Shown here one piece after another: positions 12,720-22,641 of a stretch of DNA of 64,000 nucleotides. Source of the stretch: Amphibalanus amphitrite (lineage: Eukaryota; Arthropoda; Thecostraca; Balanomorpha; Balanidae). Location of the stretch: NCBI RefSeq assembly GCF_019059575.1, contig NW_024881592.1:434001-498000 (forward strand), given 5' to 3'. The notes beneath the pieces are model-generated. The model was not told where the DNA came from. It did no database searches and saw nothing but the letters and a program-made list of their open reading frames with translations. Position numbers and translations under genes: made by a program. Numbering within the stretch: position 1 is the first letter of the stretch; each line of letters begins with the position of its first letter.

Positions 12720-13617
12720 CTTTTCAACATTATTACGAGCGAGCGAGCGCAGCGAGCGAAGCGAGTCTTTTCAATATAACGGAAAAATCTCAGTATGAGC
12801 GGCCCGGCCCGGCCCGGCCCGGCCCGGCCCGGCCCGGCCTGTAACGCTTTTGAGAGGCTTATATCTCAGCAACCGCTGGACCGATTGGCTTGCGGTCTTT
12901 TTTGCTGGGTAGCCCCATCCATTCTACCCCGTAATTGACTACTTTTGATACATCTCAGTGACCGTCGTGGCACGTGCCACGTGAAAAGTCAAGGGTGTTC
13001 AAGCTGTTTTGCAAAAGTAGTGATTTTGAGAGGCTCATATCTCAGCAGCCGCTTGGGCGATTGACTTGCGGTAATTTTATAGGGTAGCTGCATCCTTTCT
13101 ACCAAAAATAGGATACTCTCGATGCAGTTGGGTCACCCCCAGTGCACGTGCAAAATACAACAATAAGAGGTGTCAAATTTGTTCCCATTTTAATAACTCG
13201 GTAATTACTGGGGCGATTTCGCTGAAACTTGGCATGCAGGTAGGCACCCACCAGGCAATGCATTCCAATGTGTTGCGGTTAGGGTGCTACTGCACGTGCG
13301 CACGTGCAAGGGGCGTTTCCAGATCTCGAGAACGGCTGGGCCGATTGCGCTCAAATTTGGTACACGGTTGGGGACCGGTTAGCAGAGTGCCGTGCAAAAG
13401 TCATTTTGGACCCCGTTTGCACGTGCGCACTTGCAGAATGCCGCTTCCAGATCTCAGGAACGGCTGGGCCGAGTGCGTTCAAATTTGGCACACCGCTAGC
13501 GACCGGTTAGAAGGGTGCCGTGCACAAGCCCGTTGGAAGTACCCTCTCGCCCTTCCGCACGTGCAGGGCTCAGGCTATCTCGCTCGCTCGTTCTTCGCCC
13601 AAAAGGCGTTTTACTGG
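12720..13617 (+). mobile_element. Helitron-like non-autonomous element (tentative)
   Basis: The right end has a small CGCC..GGCG hairpin, then about five bases, then CTGG followed by T at 13614-13618. This is the arrangement of a Helitron 3' end (hairpin, then CTRR, inserted before T). The interior holds repeated modules of the form ATCTC-GAACGGCTGGGCCGATTGCG followed by AAATTTGG or AAACTTGG, and E-box-like CACGTGC words. The left end (TC near 12719, or at 12766) is uncertain and no Rep/helicase is present. Confidence 0.4.
12801..12838. repeat. (GGCCC)n microsatellite
   Basis: About seven and a half uninterrupted copies of GGCCC lie within the Helitron-like block. Confidence 0.95.
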
Positions 13618-13619
13618 TC

Positions 13620-15351
13620 ACGGCATTTTATTAACACTTGCCACGCAAGTCTTAGAACAAATGGTGGCATTGCATGTGCTGCAGTCAAGGCTTTATCCTT
13701 TAGTTGAAACTCGGTTCTTCTCAATTGACCTTCGAATAAACGATTTTTATTTGTTTGTCTGCTGGCAAGATGACCCGATGTTGGATGCAAATTGTTTCAA
13801 ATTGTATTTGCATTTTAAACACTTTAAAACACATACCACAAATTTTATGTGAATAGCTAAAAAGGCAGCGAACAGCGACCAGCATATCGGTAGCAAGATC
13901 GAGAATGGCGCACTGTTTGCACCTTGTGCGACGACTAAGTTCAGTCATGGATGACATAATACTATCTCATTATTCTCTCATCCATGGTTCCTTTTATGTC
14001 AGCCCATCTGATCCTCAGGTCGCTAGTTTAATCAAAGTCAATCAAAGGAGCAAATATAGCCCGGACAAGCTCTTCTTTCATAATACTCAATCCTGAACGA
14101 TGTAAGTACATTAAAGCACGCCGATTCGAACTCTGCACGACCAAGAGCGGATGTGAGCCGCAACTTTGTCTGGCCGCGTTACACAAGACCCCGACACGAG
14201 AACTCGCGCAGCCCCCCCCCCCCTGCAATTTGCATGTCACCGACTGCGACGGCCGCGCAGCGGTCCACGCGCCGTCTCGCCCTGTCCTTGTAGGAGCTAT
14301 CCGAGACATCTGCACCGCCCAGTCACGTCAACTGCCAGCCTCATGGTCGCTCCCCCGGGCCACTTGACCGCCCATCGTGCGAGTCGGCTCGGACCACCAA
14401 TACCGCCATTAGTTTGCCCTCTGTAGTCGACATTTTTCATGACGTCATTTGTCGTGCGTGGTCGCATCGGCTTATAGGAGCAAAGGAATACCTTTTGGCA
14501 AAATTGCAAGCGATTGTGCAATGTCTTTGATTAAAAGGCCATCGATCGTTTTCTGTGGGTAGGAAATAGGAATTCGTGCATCTAGCTGCATTTATTGTGA
14601 TCAAAACGCAACCAAAGAACAGGTCACATCAGGTCACATTTCTACTGCTTTGATAGGGTCGAGTGACACGTTTTTTTAAAACAAATTTGTCTTGGGAGCT
14701 GGTATGCTTAGATTCGTCATTATGGCTGCATAGGGTCTTGAAAAAAAAAAACAGTCCAATGGCATTTTGAGTTAGGGTCATATACATAAGTATAAGGGTA
14801 GGTGCAAAGTAATTAACCCAATTATAATGATATTAACATATTGCAGGCCAATTTTTTCGTGAAAGGGAATAATTCACTCTCCCGAACTTTTTTGCAATGG
14901 ATTTATGATTTTTATGCTGAAAATGATCAGCAAAGAAAATAAAACATATTTATAGAAAATATTATTTTCTATATTTTAATATAGGAAGAACAATATTCTA
15001 TATAAAATATTGTTTGACACGGTAACTTCTTACGCATGACCAATCATATTGCGTAGTACAAACTCATTGGCTCTAAGCAGCATGCTGATTGGCTGACGAT
15101 GACGTGGCTGCATTCCTCAGCAAGGCACGCATTCCTCTGCAAAACACAATTTTTGGAACGAGAAATGGAATATCTTCGTCTAGGGTGATCGTTGGGCCGT
15201 AAAAGCTTCTGATTTGTGCTAGTCTCAGCTCAAGCTATAAAACTGCCATTCCAGTTCAAAACCCCATGTTAAAAGTGAACTATTTCCTTTACCAACCTAT
15301 TTAATGATAAAAAACGAGGAAATGAAAGCAATCCGACCCTCTCAGCAACAG
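13620..15351. other. Unrecognised sequence, no supported gene
   Basis: Short unsupported frames, a C-run near 14210 and AT-rich sequence around 14600-15000. No element boundaries were recognised. Confidence 0.4.
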
Positions 15352-15710
15352 TACACTGTAAACTCATTTTGACAAGGGGTTGTCGTACAACGACGAGCGT
15401 TTGTCAAAAATACTAATAAAGGTTATCTCGAACGACGAATATCTTGTCATAGTTGGTTGAATCAACAGGGCAAATATTAGTATCAACCCCAGCACCCAGT
15501 CGACCATTCATAAAATTGACGAGGATTATGGAGGCTATTGTGAAAACTACCAGGGTCTTATTCGTAATATGGAACATAGATTTGCTTATGATTTGTAATT
15601 TATATCCTTGTCGAAAGAACCAGCTACACCATTGCAACAATACTGATACATACTTATGTAATCTATGTCCTTGTCAAAGGTATCGGCTACACCTTTGCAA
15701 CACGGACTTG

Positions 15711-16222
15711 AGGCCGCCGTCCACTGTGCGGAACGCGTGCGGTCCGTACGGAATTTAACACAGAACCCTATGGGCGCATCCGGTCCGTACGGAAATCGTG
15801 TGCGCTCCGTCCGGACCGCATCCGAACGGCAATCAGCTGTTGATTTTCCGTCAGCTCTCCGCATGCGTTTCGGATGCGGTTGCTACGGAGACGGAAGAGT
15901 GATGTCCGACGCGTTGAACTTTTCTGCGGAAAACGCATCCGGAACGTCCGGAACAGACGTGGTTTGGGGCCGTATCGGAGGCAAACATTGTGAATTGTAC
16001 GAAGAATTGGAACTCCATCATCATGAAGTAAGTAAAAATTATTTCCTTAGAATGGCAAGAGTATTCGCTGCTGGTTACTTGCAATATTTTATTTGGTAAT
16101 AAGTGATAGGAAACATTTATTAGCTCTCCGCATCCGGACCGCATCCGGACCGGATGCGGCCAGCGTGCGGCGACATTCCGGACGGACTCCGGACGGAATT
16201 CCGTCGCAGTGGACGGCGGCCT
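15711..16222. mobile_element. Harbinger-like MITE inside twin A
   Basis: The 512-bp insertion has TIRs AGGCCGCCGTCCACTG at both ends. The target copies are TTG (15708-15710) and TTA (16223-16225). The inverted twin has the uninterrupted site, reading CACGGACTTAGTTAC on the minus strand at about 18762-18776. This proves the boundaries and a 3-bp TTA target, the pattern of PIF/Harbinger. The interior is rich in CCGTACGGA-type and GCATCCGGACC-type words and carries no transposase. Confidence 0.85.
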
Positions 16223-16225
16223 TTA

Positions 16226-16383
16226 GTTACGCTAGTTAGACGTGTTAGTAGTAACATATACAAAGCTGTTACTTGTTATATAGGTGGCGCCAAAAACGTT
16301 TCCGGCCGTTTCATTTTGAAAGTTTCAGTTGCGCGCCAACCGCCGTGCAGTGATGTGGCCTCCTGCGCACTTCCGTGAAAATG
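16226..16383 (+). promoter_or_regulatory. Promoter-like segment with exon-1-like donor (twin A)
   Basis: This stretch contains GGCGCC, an ETS-like TTTCCGG and GC-rich sequence, and ends in ATG immediately before GTAGGT, a good 5' splice site. The same segment is present in twin B, where the corresponding triplet is ACG. Interpretation as a promoter plus first exon is inference from sequence only. Confidence 0.4.
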
Positions 16384-16583
16384 GTAGGTGATAACAGTGT
16401 TCGGTCGTTTTTGTCATTTTTTAATGAAATGTATGTCTTTCAACTGATAGTAATGCAGATTGAATCAGAGAAATTTGCTAAATAAGTGCGTGATGTATGG
16501 AAGCAAGCACAATGTGTTCTGCTCCAGGCCATATTGTTCTGCATATGCCATAATATAGCGATGCTTTCTTTCAGGCTTTCATG

Positions 16584-16686
16584 GAGCGAAAGCTCCAGCT
16601 TGCAAGCAAGGGTCGCTACACTGAAGACAGCAAACTGCAGAAACTCAAGAATTCTAAAAATGAAAAAGCACCTGAATTCCAAGGGG
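16584..16686 (+). pseudogene. Exon-like sequence in twin A
   Basis: This is an open stretch beginning with codons for ERKLQLASKGRY and rich in lysine. In twin B it is bounded by a pyrimidine-rich CAG acceptor and a GTAATG donor and is exactly 102 nt, phase 0, which fits an upstream exon ending in ATG. In twin A the acceptor CAG has lost two bases and the donor GT reads GC, so it looks decayed. The product is not recognised. It could be a piece of a captured host gene or of the element's own gene. Confidence 0.35.
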
Positions 16687-17540
16687 CTAATGAATTTGAA
16701 TGCCTCTTAGATTTGAATGGGTACAGTGTACTCGGTAAGTGATGACGCTCATTGCTTTTTCGCATGCGTTATTGCCCTTGCCCCTTGGGTCATGAGTGTT
16801 ATCACCATTGTTTGTGTAATGTGTATGTACCATTTTAAATACATGACCTACTTTCAGTAATGCTGTTTTGCTGTAATAATGAGACTGCAGAGCGGCGACC
16901 TGCGATTTGTGGAGAAAACTGACGAATACAAGGGAGGTCTTTGTAAAACGTTACAAACCTGAGACTAGTAGATTGCTTACAAGTACAGGTTTGCTGCACG
17001 TAGACATTACTATGCTAACTAAGATTTGCATTGATTTGACTTAACAAGTACACGGCTCAGCCCTGTTAAATGCAAACATGCGCAGTTCTTTACCTGGTAG
17101 CCGCATGATTATAACTAGGAAAACAGTCGTTCACACAACAATGACAAAGCAAACTTTGGTAGCTAGTCTAACGAACTACATGTGAGTGGGTTGTAAGAAA
17201 AACTACCATGACAAACAATAGGGTCGTTCGATGACATGGCAAAGGGTGCGGGGATTTGCGCTAAATAATTTTCCTTGTAAAAGTAACAAACGTTTGTTGA
17301 AATGAGTTTACAGTGTATGAAATTTAGATAAAACACGACCTTGTTAAGATTCTTTTCCCACCATGGTAACCTATGGGGCGTCTGAAAATGCTTCAATGTT
17401 CTACAAAACAAATTTCAACTGCATTTAAGGCACAAAACAGTTACCACTGTCATGAGTCCAAATCAAAAGGACGATAGAAGGACTTCTTACATTGATGATG
17501 ATATCCCTCTCTGTATTTCCTTTTACACAATAACACACTA

Positions 17541-19122
17541 CACTGTAAACTCATTTCAACAAACGTTTGTTGGTTTTACAAGGAAAATTATTTAGCGCAA
17601 ATCCCCGCACCCTTTGCCATGTCATCGAACAACCCTATTGCTTGTCATGGTAGTTGTTCTTACAACCCACTCATATGTAGCTCGTTAGACTAGCTACCGA
17701 AGTTTGCTTTGTCATTGTTGTGATGAACGACTATATTCCTAGTTATAATCATGCGGCTACTAGGTAAAGACCTGCGCATGTTTGCATTTAACAGGGCTGA
17801 GCCGTGTACTTGTTAAGTCAAATCAATGCAAATCTTAGTTACCATAGAATGTCTACGTGCAGCAAACCTGTGCTTGTAAGCAATCTACTAGTCTCAGGCT
17901 TGTAACCTTTTACAAAGACCTCCCTTGTATTCGTCAGTTTTCTCCACAAATCGCAGGTCGCCGCTCTGCAGTCTCATTATTACAGCAAAACAGCATTATC
18001 TGGAAGTAGGTCATGTATTTAAAATGGTACATACACATTACACACACAATGGTGATGACACTGATGACCCAAGGGCAATGACGCATGCGAAAAGGCAATG
18101 AGCGTTAGCACTCACACTGTAGAATCCCACGTTTACATGCATTAGTTTTGAGTTAAGATAGTCAACTTGGGTTCCCTGGCTCGCAATAACCGGTTTGGGG
18201 ACTCGCAACATCGAGGAATGCCTTGATTCGGAAATATTCTATTTCTAAGTCTGCGGAACACGAATTTTAAGGGACAAACCCATTCGAATATAAGGGGCAT
18301 TCAAATTCATTACCCCTTGGAATTCAGGTGCTTTTTCATTTTCAGACTTCTTGAGTTTCTGCAGCTTGCTGTCTTCAGTGTAGCGACCCTTGCTTGCAAG
18401 CTTGAGCTTTCGCTCCTGATGAAAGCCTAAAAGAAAGCATCGCTAGCATAAGCAGAACAATATGGCCTTGCCGAACAATTGTGCTTACTTCCATACATCA
18501 CGCACTTATTTAGCAAATTTCTCTGATTCAATCTGCATATACCAGTTGATAGACATACATTTCATTAAAAAATGACAAAAAAGACCGAACACTGTTATTA
18601 CCTACCGTTTCCACGGAACTGCGCAGGAGGCCACTTCACTGCACGGCGGTTGGTGCGCAACTGAAACTCTTTCAAAATCAAACGGCCGGAAACGTTTTTG
18701 GCGCCACCTATATAACAAGTAACAGCTTTGTGTATGTTACTACTAACACGTCTAACTAGCGTAACTAAGTCCGTGTTGCAAAGGTGTAGCTGATACCTTC
18801 GACAAGGACATAGATTACATAAGTATGTATCAGTATTGTTGCAAAGGTGTAGCTGGTTCTTTCGACAAGAATATAAATTACAAATCATAAGCAAATCTAT
18901 GTTCCATATTACGAATAAGCTCCTGGTAGTTTTCACAAAAGCCTCCATAATCCTCGTCAATTGTATGAATGGTTGACTAGGTGTTGGGGCTGATACTTAT
19001 ATTTGCCCCGTTGATTCAACCAACTAAGACAAGCTATTCGTCGTTCGACATAACCTTCATTAGTATTTTTGACAAACGCTCGTCGTTGTACGACAACCCC
19101 TTGTCAAAATGAGTTTACAGTG
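17541..19122 (-). mobile_element. CACTG-TIR (EnSpm/CACTA-like) element, twin B (inverted)
   Basis: Begins CACTGTAAACTCATTTCAAC and ends CAAAATGAGTTTACAGTG, with TA flanks at 17539-17540 and 19123-19124. It is the inverted counterpart of twin A and keeps the intact exon-like block and the empty site of the Harbinger-like MITE. The 225 bp between the twins (17316-17540) belongs to neither copy. Confidence 0.8.
18314..18415 (-). pseudogene. Exon-like 102-nt block in twin B
   Basis: On the minus strand, TTTCATCAG precedes a 34-codon open block (starting ERKLKLASKGRYTEDSK) that ends at a GTAATG donor. The length is a multiple of three and both splice signals are good. The upstream exon-like segment ends at 18606 before GTAGGT, but its last triplet is ACG rather than ATG. 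The family is not recognised. Purifying selection is untested, so it may be a relic. Confidence 0.4.
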
Positions 19123-19124
19123 TA

Positions 19125-19888
19125 CTGAAATACCAGCAAACACCACTTGACCGTCAAACAAACTAGCTATATTCGATATGTAATATGCATGTGAAAACAT
19201 TTTTGTTTTGCTGGTTATTCACCTCGTTTTAAGTTTTCCGCAATTACTTTCTTTATTCATGAGGCCGTGGTTTTTCGTCGACCAGCGAACAGCGTGGCAT
19301 GCCTCATCAAACGCTCGCATAGCATGCACTAACACGCACTATCCACTACAGTGCAGTTTTCGTGTACTATAGAAATGCCCAAAACACTGGAAGTCTTCCT
19401 TCCAGGACATAAACAAGGACCTGTGAATTAGCATAGTTCAAAGGAACGACAATGTCATCATAGTAAATCGCGAGAACGGCTAAGTAAAAGACAGTATCAC
19501 GCTACAGCATGTAAGTCACATCATCAAATCAAGCCGTAGTTTTAAAAGCCAAACCACTCACTTTGAAACAGGTGGAGTTTATTCCCTGTTGAACAGAACA
19601 GCCAGCAGTGCACGAAATTGTTTCTGAGGTTGCAGAAGACTCGCAGAAGGCATTAAATCATGAAATTAAATCTTCCCAAAACGAGCTTAAGCTCTGCTCG
19701 CGGGTCGAGGTGCATTTCTGCATCAGTTATGGGCTGCCGCAGCTGGTGCACTATGCTGAGAACGCGAGAACGCGTGATCATCGCTGGCTGCCAAAACCTT
19801 CTCTTCAAACTTCAAATGTGCTCATAATTCGAAATCATTAGTTCATTACAACTGAGTTACACTACATGCCTAGTTGTGACTTGTGAGA
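19125..19888. other. Unrecognised sequence between elements
   Basis: No coding region or element terminus was recognised here. Confidence 0.4.
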
Positions 19889-19890
19889 TA

Positions 19891-21070
19891 GGGGAGAGTG
19901 GGGTAAGATGCCCAGGGTGGGAAAGACGCCCCACCCCCTCTAGCGGCGAAACAATGAATCAAACCTGGAAGTTAATGTTCATAACGTAAAGCGGAAGCCT
20001 GCCTTGTTAACTGCACAAAAAATTTACAAAGCTCATTTGGGCAGCGGCTGGCTGGTGATTGCATGTTTTTTATTTGCTGCTTTTAAAAAATATTTTGGTG
20101 TCAAAACATTGTAAATATCAAAGAAGATAGATAATTTTTGCGTCCCTTGTTATAGTCGTGATACATTAACATGCGTGTACTGTGTCCCAAACAGTTTGTT
20201 TCAGGGTGTAGTTTTACGCTAACAAATTGTACTGATTTAATGTTACTTCGGTACCTTGGGGTAAGATGCCCCCTGTCCTGATGGGGAAAGACGCCCCCCC
20301 CCCCTAAATCCGTAGGCTGTCCTTCAAGCAGCCCGTCAAATCATTCATTACATACTTGTGATGAGAGACAAAAGCCGATCTGGGACTATTGAGAGTCCAG
20401 TACGGTCGGGTGCTCCTCATGCCGGTCTCTCGGCCCACACAGCGACTTTTGGGGCGGCATCCGACTCTGAGCCTTCACGACGGCCTCTGTGGACCCCATT
20501 ATTGGCTTCAGGGCCCCTCACGACATTCTTTGAGGGCTCCCACGCTGGCTCCACGGGCCGCGCTGGCATCTGGGGTCCTCACGATGGGCTTGAGGGCCCT
20601 CAAGCATCATGAAGACCTATAAGGGCCCCACAGTGGTCTCCGAACGCCACCACGGAGGCTTGTTTGGCCGCGCTGGACTATGATGGCCCTAATGATGACC
20701 TCTGAAGCCCCTTACGACTATACTTTTGAGGGCCCTTACGATGACGTTTGATGTCTACTGCAGGCTCGAAGGGACTACTGATTCGTTCAGGCAATTCACG
20801 TGCCCATTTATGTCACTTATAGTGCAGGGGGCATCTTTCCCAACGCCAGGGGGCGTCTTTCCCACCCTGTGGGGTAAGATGCCCCCTTTCACTTCTTCAG
20901 GAAAATGCTTAATAGCAAAAAAAGTTATCATATTTCAGGCGCGAAAGTGTGATATTTTTGGAGAAAAATGATGTCGGCTTCCGTTGAAACTCGAAGTTTT
21001 TGCTTTCCGATCGTCATTTTCGAATAATATATGACATAGTAAACCCTGGGTATCTTTCCCCACTCTCCCC
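19891..21070. mobile_element. TA-flanked TIR element with GGGTAAGATGCCC motifs
   Basis: The left end GGGGAGAGTGGGGTAAGATG matches the inverted right end CCCCACTCTCCCC, each flanked by TA. The word GGGTAAGATGCCC, or its GGGAAAGACGCCC variant, recurs near both ends and in the middle (about 19911, 20263 and 20870). No transposase is present. Between 20390 and 20780 lies a degenerate minisatellite. The superfamily is not certain; TA targeting would fit a Tc1/mariner-type element. Confidence 0.65.
20390..20780. repeat. Degenerate ~20-bp minisatellite
   Basis: Units of about 20-21 bp are built on a GAGGGCCC(C)TCACGA-like core. The array resembles in period and core the arrays inside three hAT elements of this window. 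Confidence 0.65.
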
Positions 21071-21107
21071 TACTAAAAGATACTAAAAGGCCAGTTGAGA
21101 TCATTAA

Positions 21108-22637
21108 CCTTCCAGGCGGTGGGGGCATTTTTTTGCCCCCCCCTTAGTTTTTTTTCGATATATCTCGAGAACCGCTGCGCCAATCGTCACCAAACTTTCA
21201 GTACCCTCCCGAGAGTAGCTAGCGCACATGCTGACCAATTTTTTTCCAAAGGCTATGATAGGTTGGCCGCTATTGACGTCAGAGTGACATCATTTCTGCC
21301 ATTTTCGACTCAAAAAAAAAAGGTTTCGCGGGAAGAGCTGTCAGGCCTACAGCTTTAGAGATACAGAAAAATGTTTCAGACATAAAAGGTGTGGAATCAA
21401 AAGAACTACAAAACTGCTATTTCGGTTTTTCGGATTTTTTTGATTTTGATCCCTTACAATCAAAAAATAGATTTTTTGAATATAATAGCCGAAAAATCCA
21501 GAAAGATTTTTGAATTTCGAAAAAAACAGAATATGTGTGATAGTCCCTACCACCTTCTATCTACATCCCAAATTTGAGATCGATACCTCTTTTTTGGCCA
21601 AGTTATAGCGAAAAAAACTGTTCAAAATTGATGACGTCAAATTTTCGAGCTCAATTTTTAGCAATTCTAGACCTTGTAGCGCAAAACAAAGACCACCATT
21701 AGACTCCCCGGACGAGCTGCATCGAATCAATACCCATTTTATGCAAAAATATCAACTTTGAAATTTGACCTTTTTTGACCTGACCTTTTTTTCTTATAAA
21801 TTTAGTCCGAATGGCTGAATGGGTGGATTTGAGGAATCAGAGCCCGCACTAAGCATAGCTTGTTGTGCTGACCCTGACCCCACCACCCGATCGCGCAATT
21901 CCAGTTGTATGGCAGAATTTTGTCCGAACGTTTAACGTGCCCTAACGACTGGACACGGTCCCCTCCGCTCACTCACGTTACCTGGCTTCTGTGCGGCCCC
22001 TGCCACAGACACGCACGCCATTACACGTAGGAGCTAAATGTAGCCGCCCGCACCGGGGCTTGAACCGGGCTCTCACTTCCGGATAAGCGTCGAACTCCGG
22101 CGCTTTTATCCACTCTGCCACGGAGAGGACCTTGACCTGACCTCCACCAGAAAGTGACCTAAACTGTACCTGATGGTCTTATAACCAACACCATTGAGTT
22201 GGAAATGAAAAACTGGCCATAAAACATGCATCGCACAACCTTAGTAAAGTTGGGCTCATGTGGTGACCCTTGGTGACCTTTGGTGACCTGACTTGTGACC
22301 TGACATGGTATGACCATTGACCTCTGATAGCAACATATGTACTAGACAACTGACGCCTTATCGCTGATTTTCGACAAAATGCGTTTTACTCGGTGTTATA
22401 GCGCTTTCCCTAGAAGCCCCGTGAACGGTGAAACATTTTATCTTTGACCTGACCTGTGACGTCATCAGTGACCCCGAGTTCAATGAAATTTGGTTTCTTT
22501 CGACAAATTTGACAGGGCTATCGAACGCCGTTTGAATTTTCCGGATCCGTCCAGTAGTTTCGGAGATACGGGGGGGGCAAAAAATGCCCCCCCCCCCCCC
22601 GCGCGGAAGGTGGCCGGGAGGCCCACCGCCTGCCGGG
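21108..22637. mobile_element. TTAA-type (piggyBac-like) element E2
   Basis: Flanked by TTAA at 21104-21107 and 22638-22641. The TIR is CC(T/C)..CAGGCGGTGGG. The hairpin arms have GGGGGCA..TGCCCCC centres at both ends. The conserved box ATATCTCGAGAACCGCTGCG then AAACTTTCAGTACC lies near 21160-21205, and a GACGTCA pair near 21277. It is interrupted by a SINE at 21788-22127. Its closest relative in the window is E3 (28290-29475). Confidence 0.85.
21788..22127 (-). mobile_element. tRNA-derived SINE inserted in E2
   Basis: On the minus strand the element starts near 22127 with a tRNA-like head. An A box GTGGCAGAGTGG lies at 22121-22110 and a B box GGTTCAAGCCC at 22066-22056. It ends in an A-rich tail (AAGAAAAAA) at 21788. 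GACCTT is duplicated at 21782-21787 and 22128-22133, and the sister element E3 has the uninterrupted GACCTGACCTTGACCTG at the matching place. Together these show retroposition. The T-stem is imperfect, so it is not a functional tRNA gene. Confidence 0.85.
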
Positions 22638-22641
22638 TTAA

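Larger units (their letters stand above)
15354..17315 (+). mobile_element. CACTG-TIR (EnSpm/CACTA-like) element, twin A
   Basis: The element begins CACTGTAAACTCATTTTGAC and ends with the inverted form TGAAATGAGTTTACAGTG, flanked by TA on both sides. CACTG termini recall animal EnSpm/CACTA elements. A second, inverted copy lies 225 bp downstream at 17541-19122 and aligns along nearly all of its length. Relative to that copy, twin A has gained a 512-bp MITE and lost roughly 150 bp after about 16705. It contains a promoter-like segment and exon-like sequences but no transposase that I can recognise. Confidence 0.8.

Noticed and set aside
22050..22127. Possible functional tRNA gene on the minus strand
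   Set aside because: A and B boxes are present but the T-stem is imperfect and no clear anticodon arm is visible. Tail and duplication show a SINE head.
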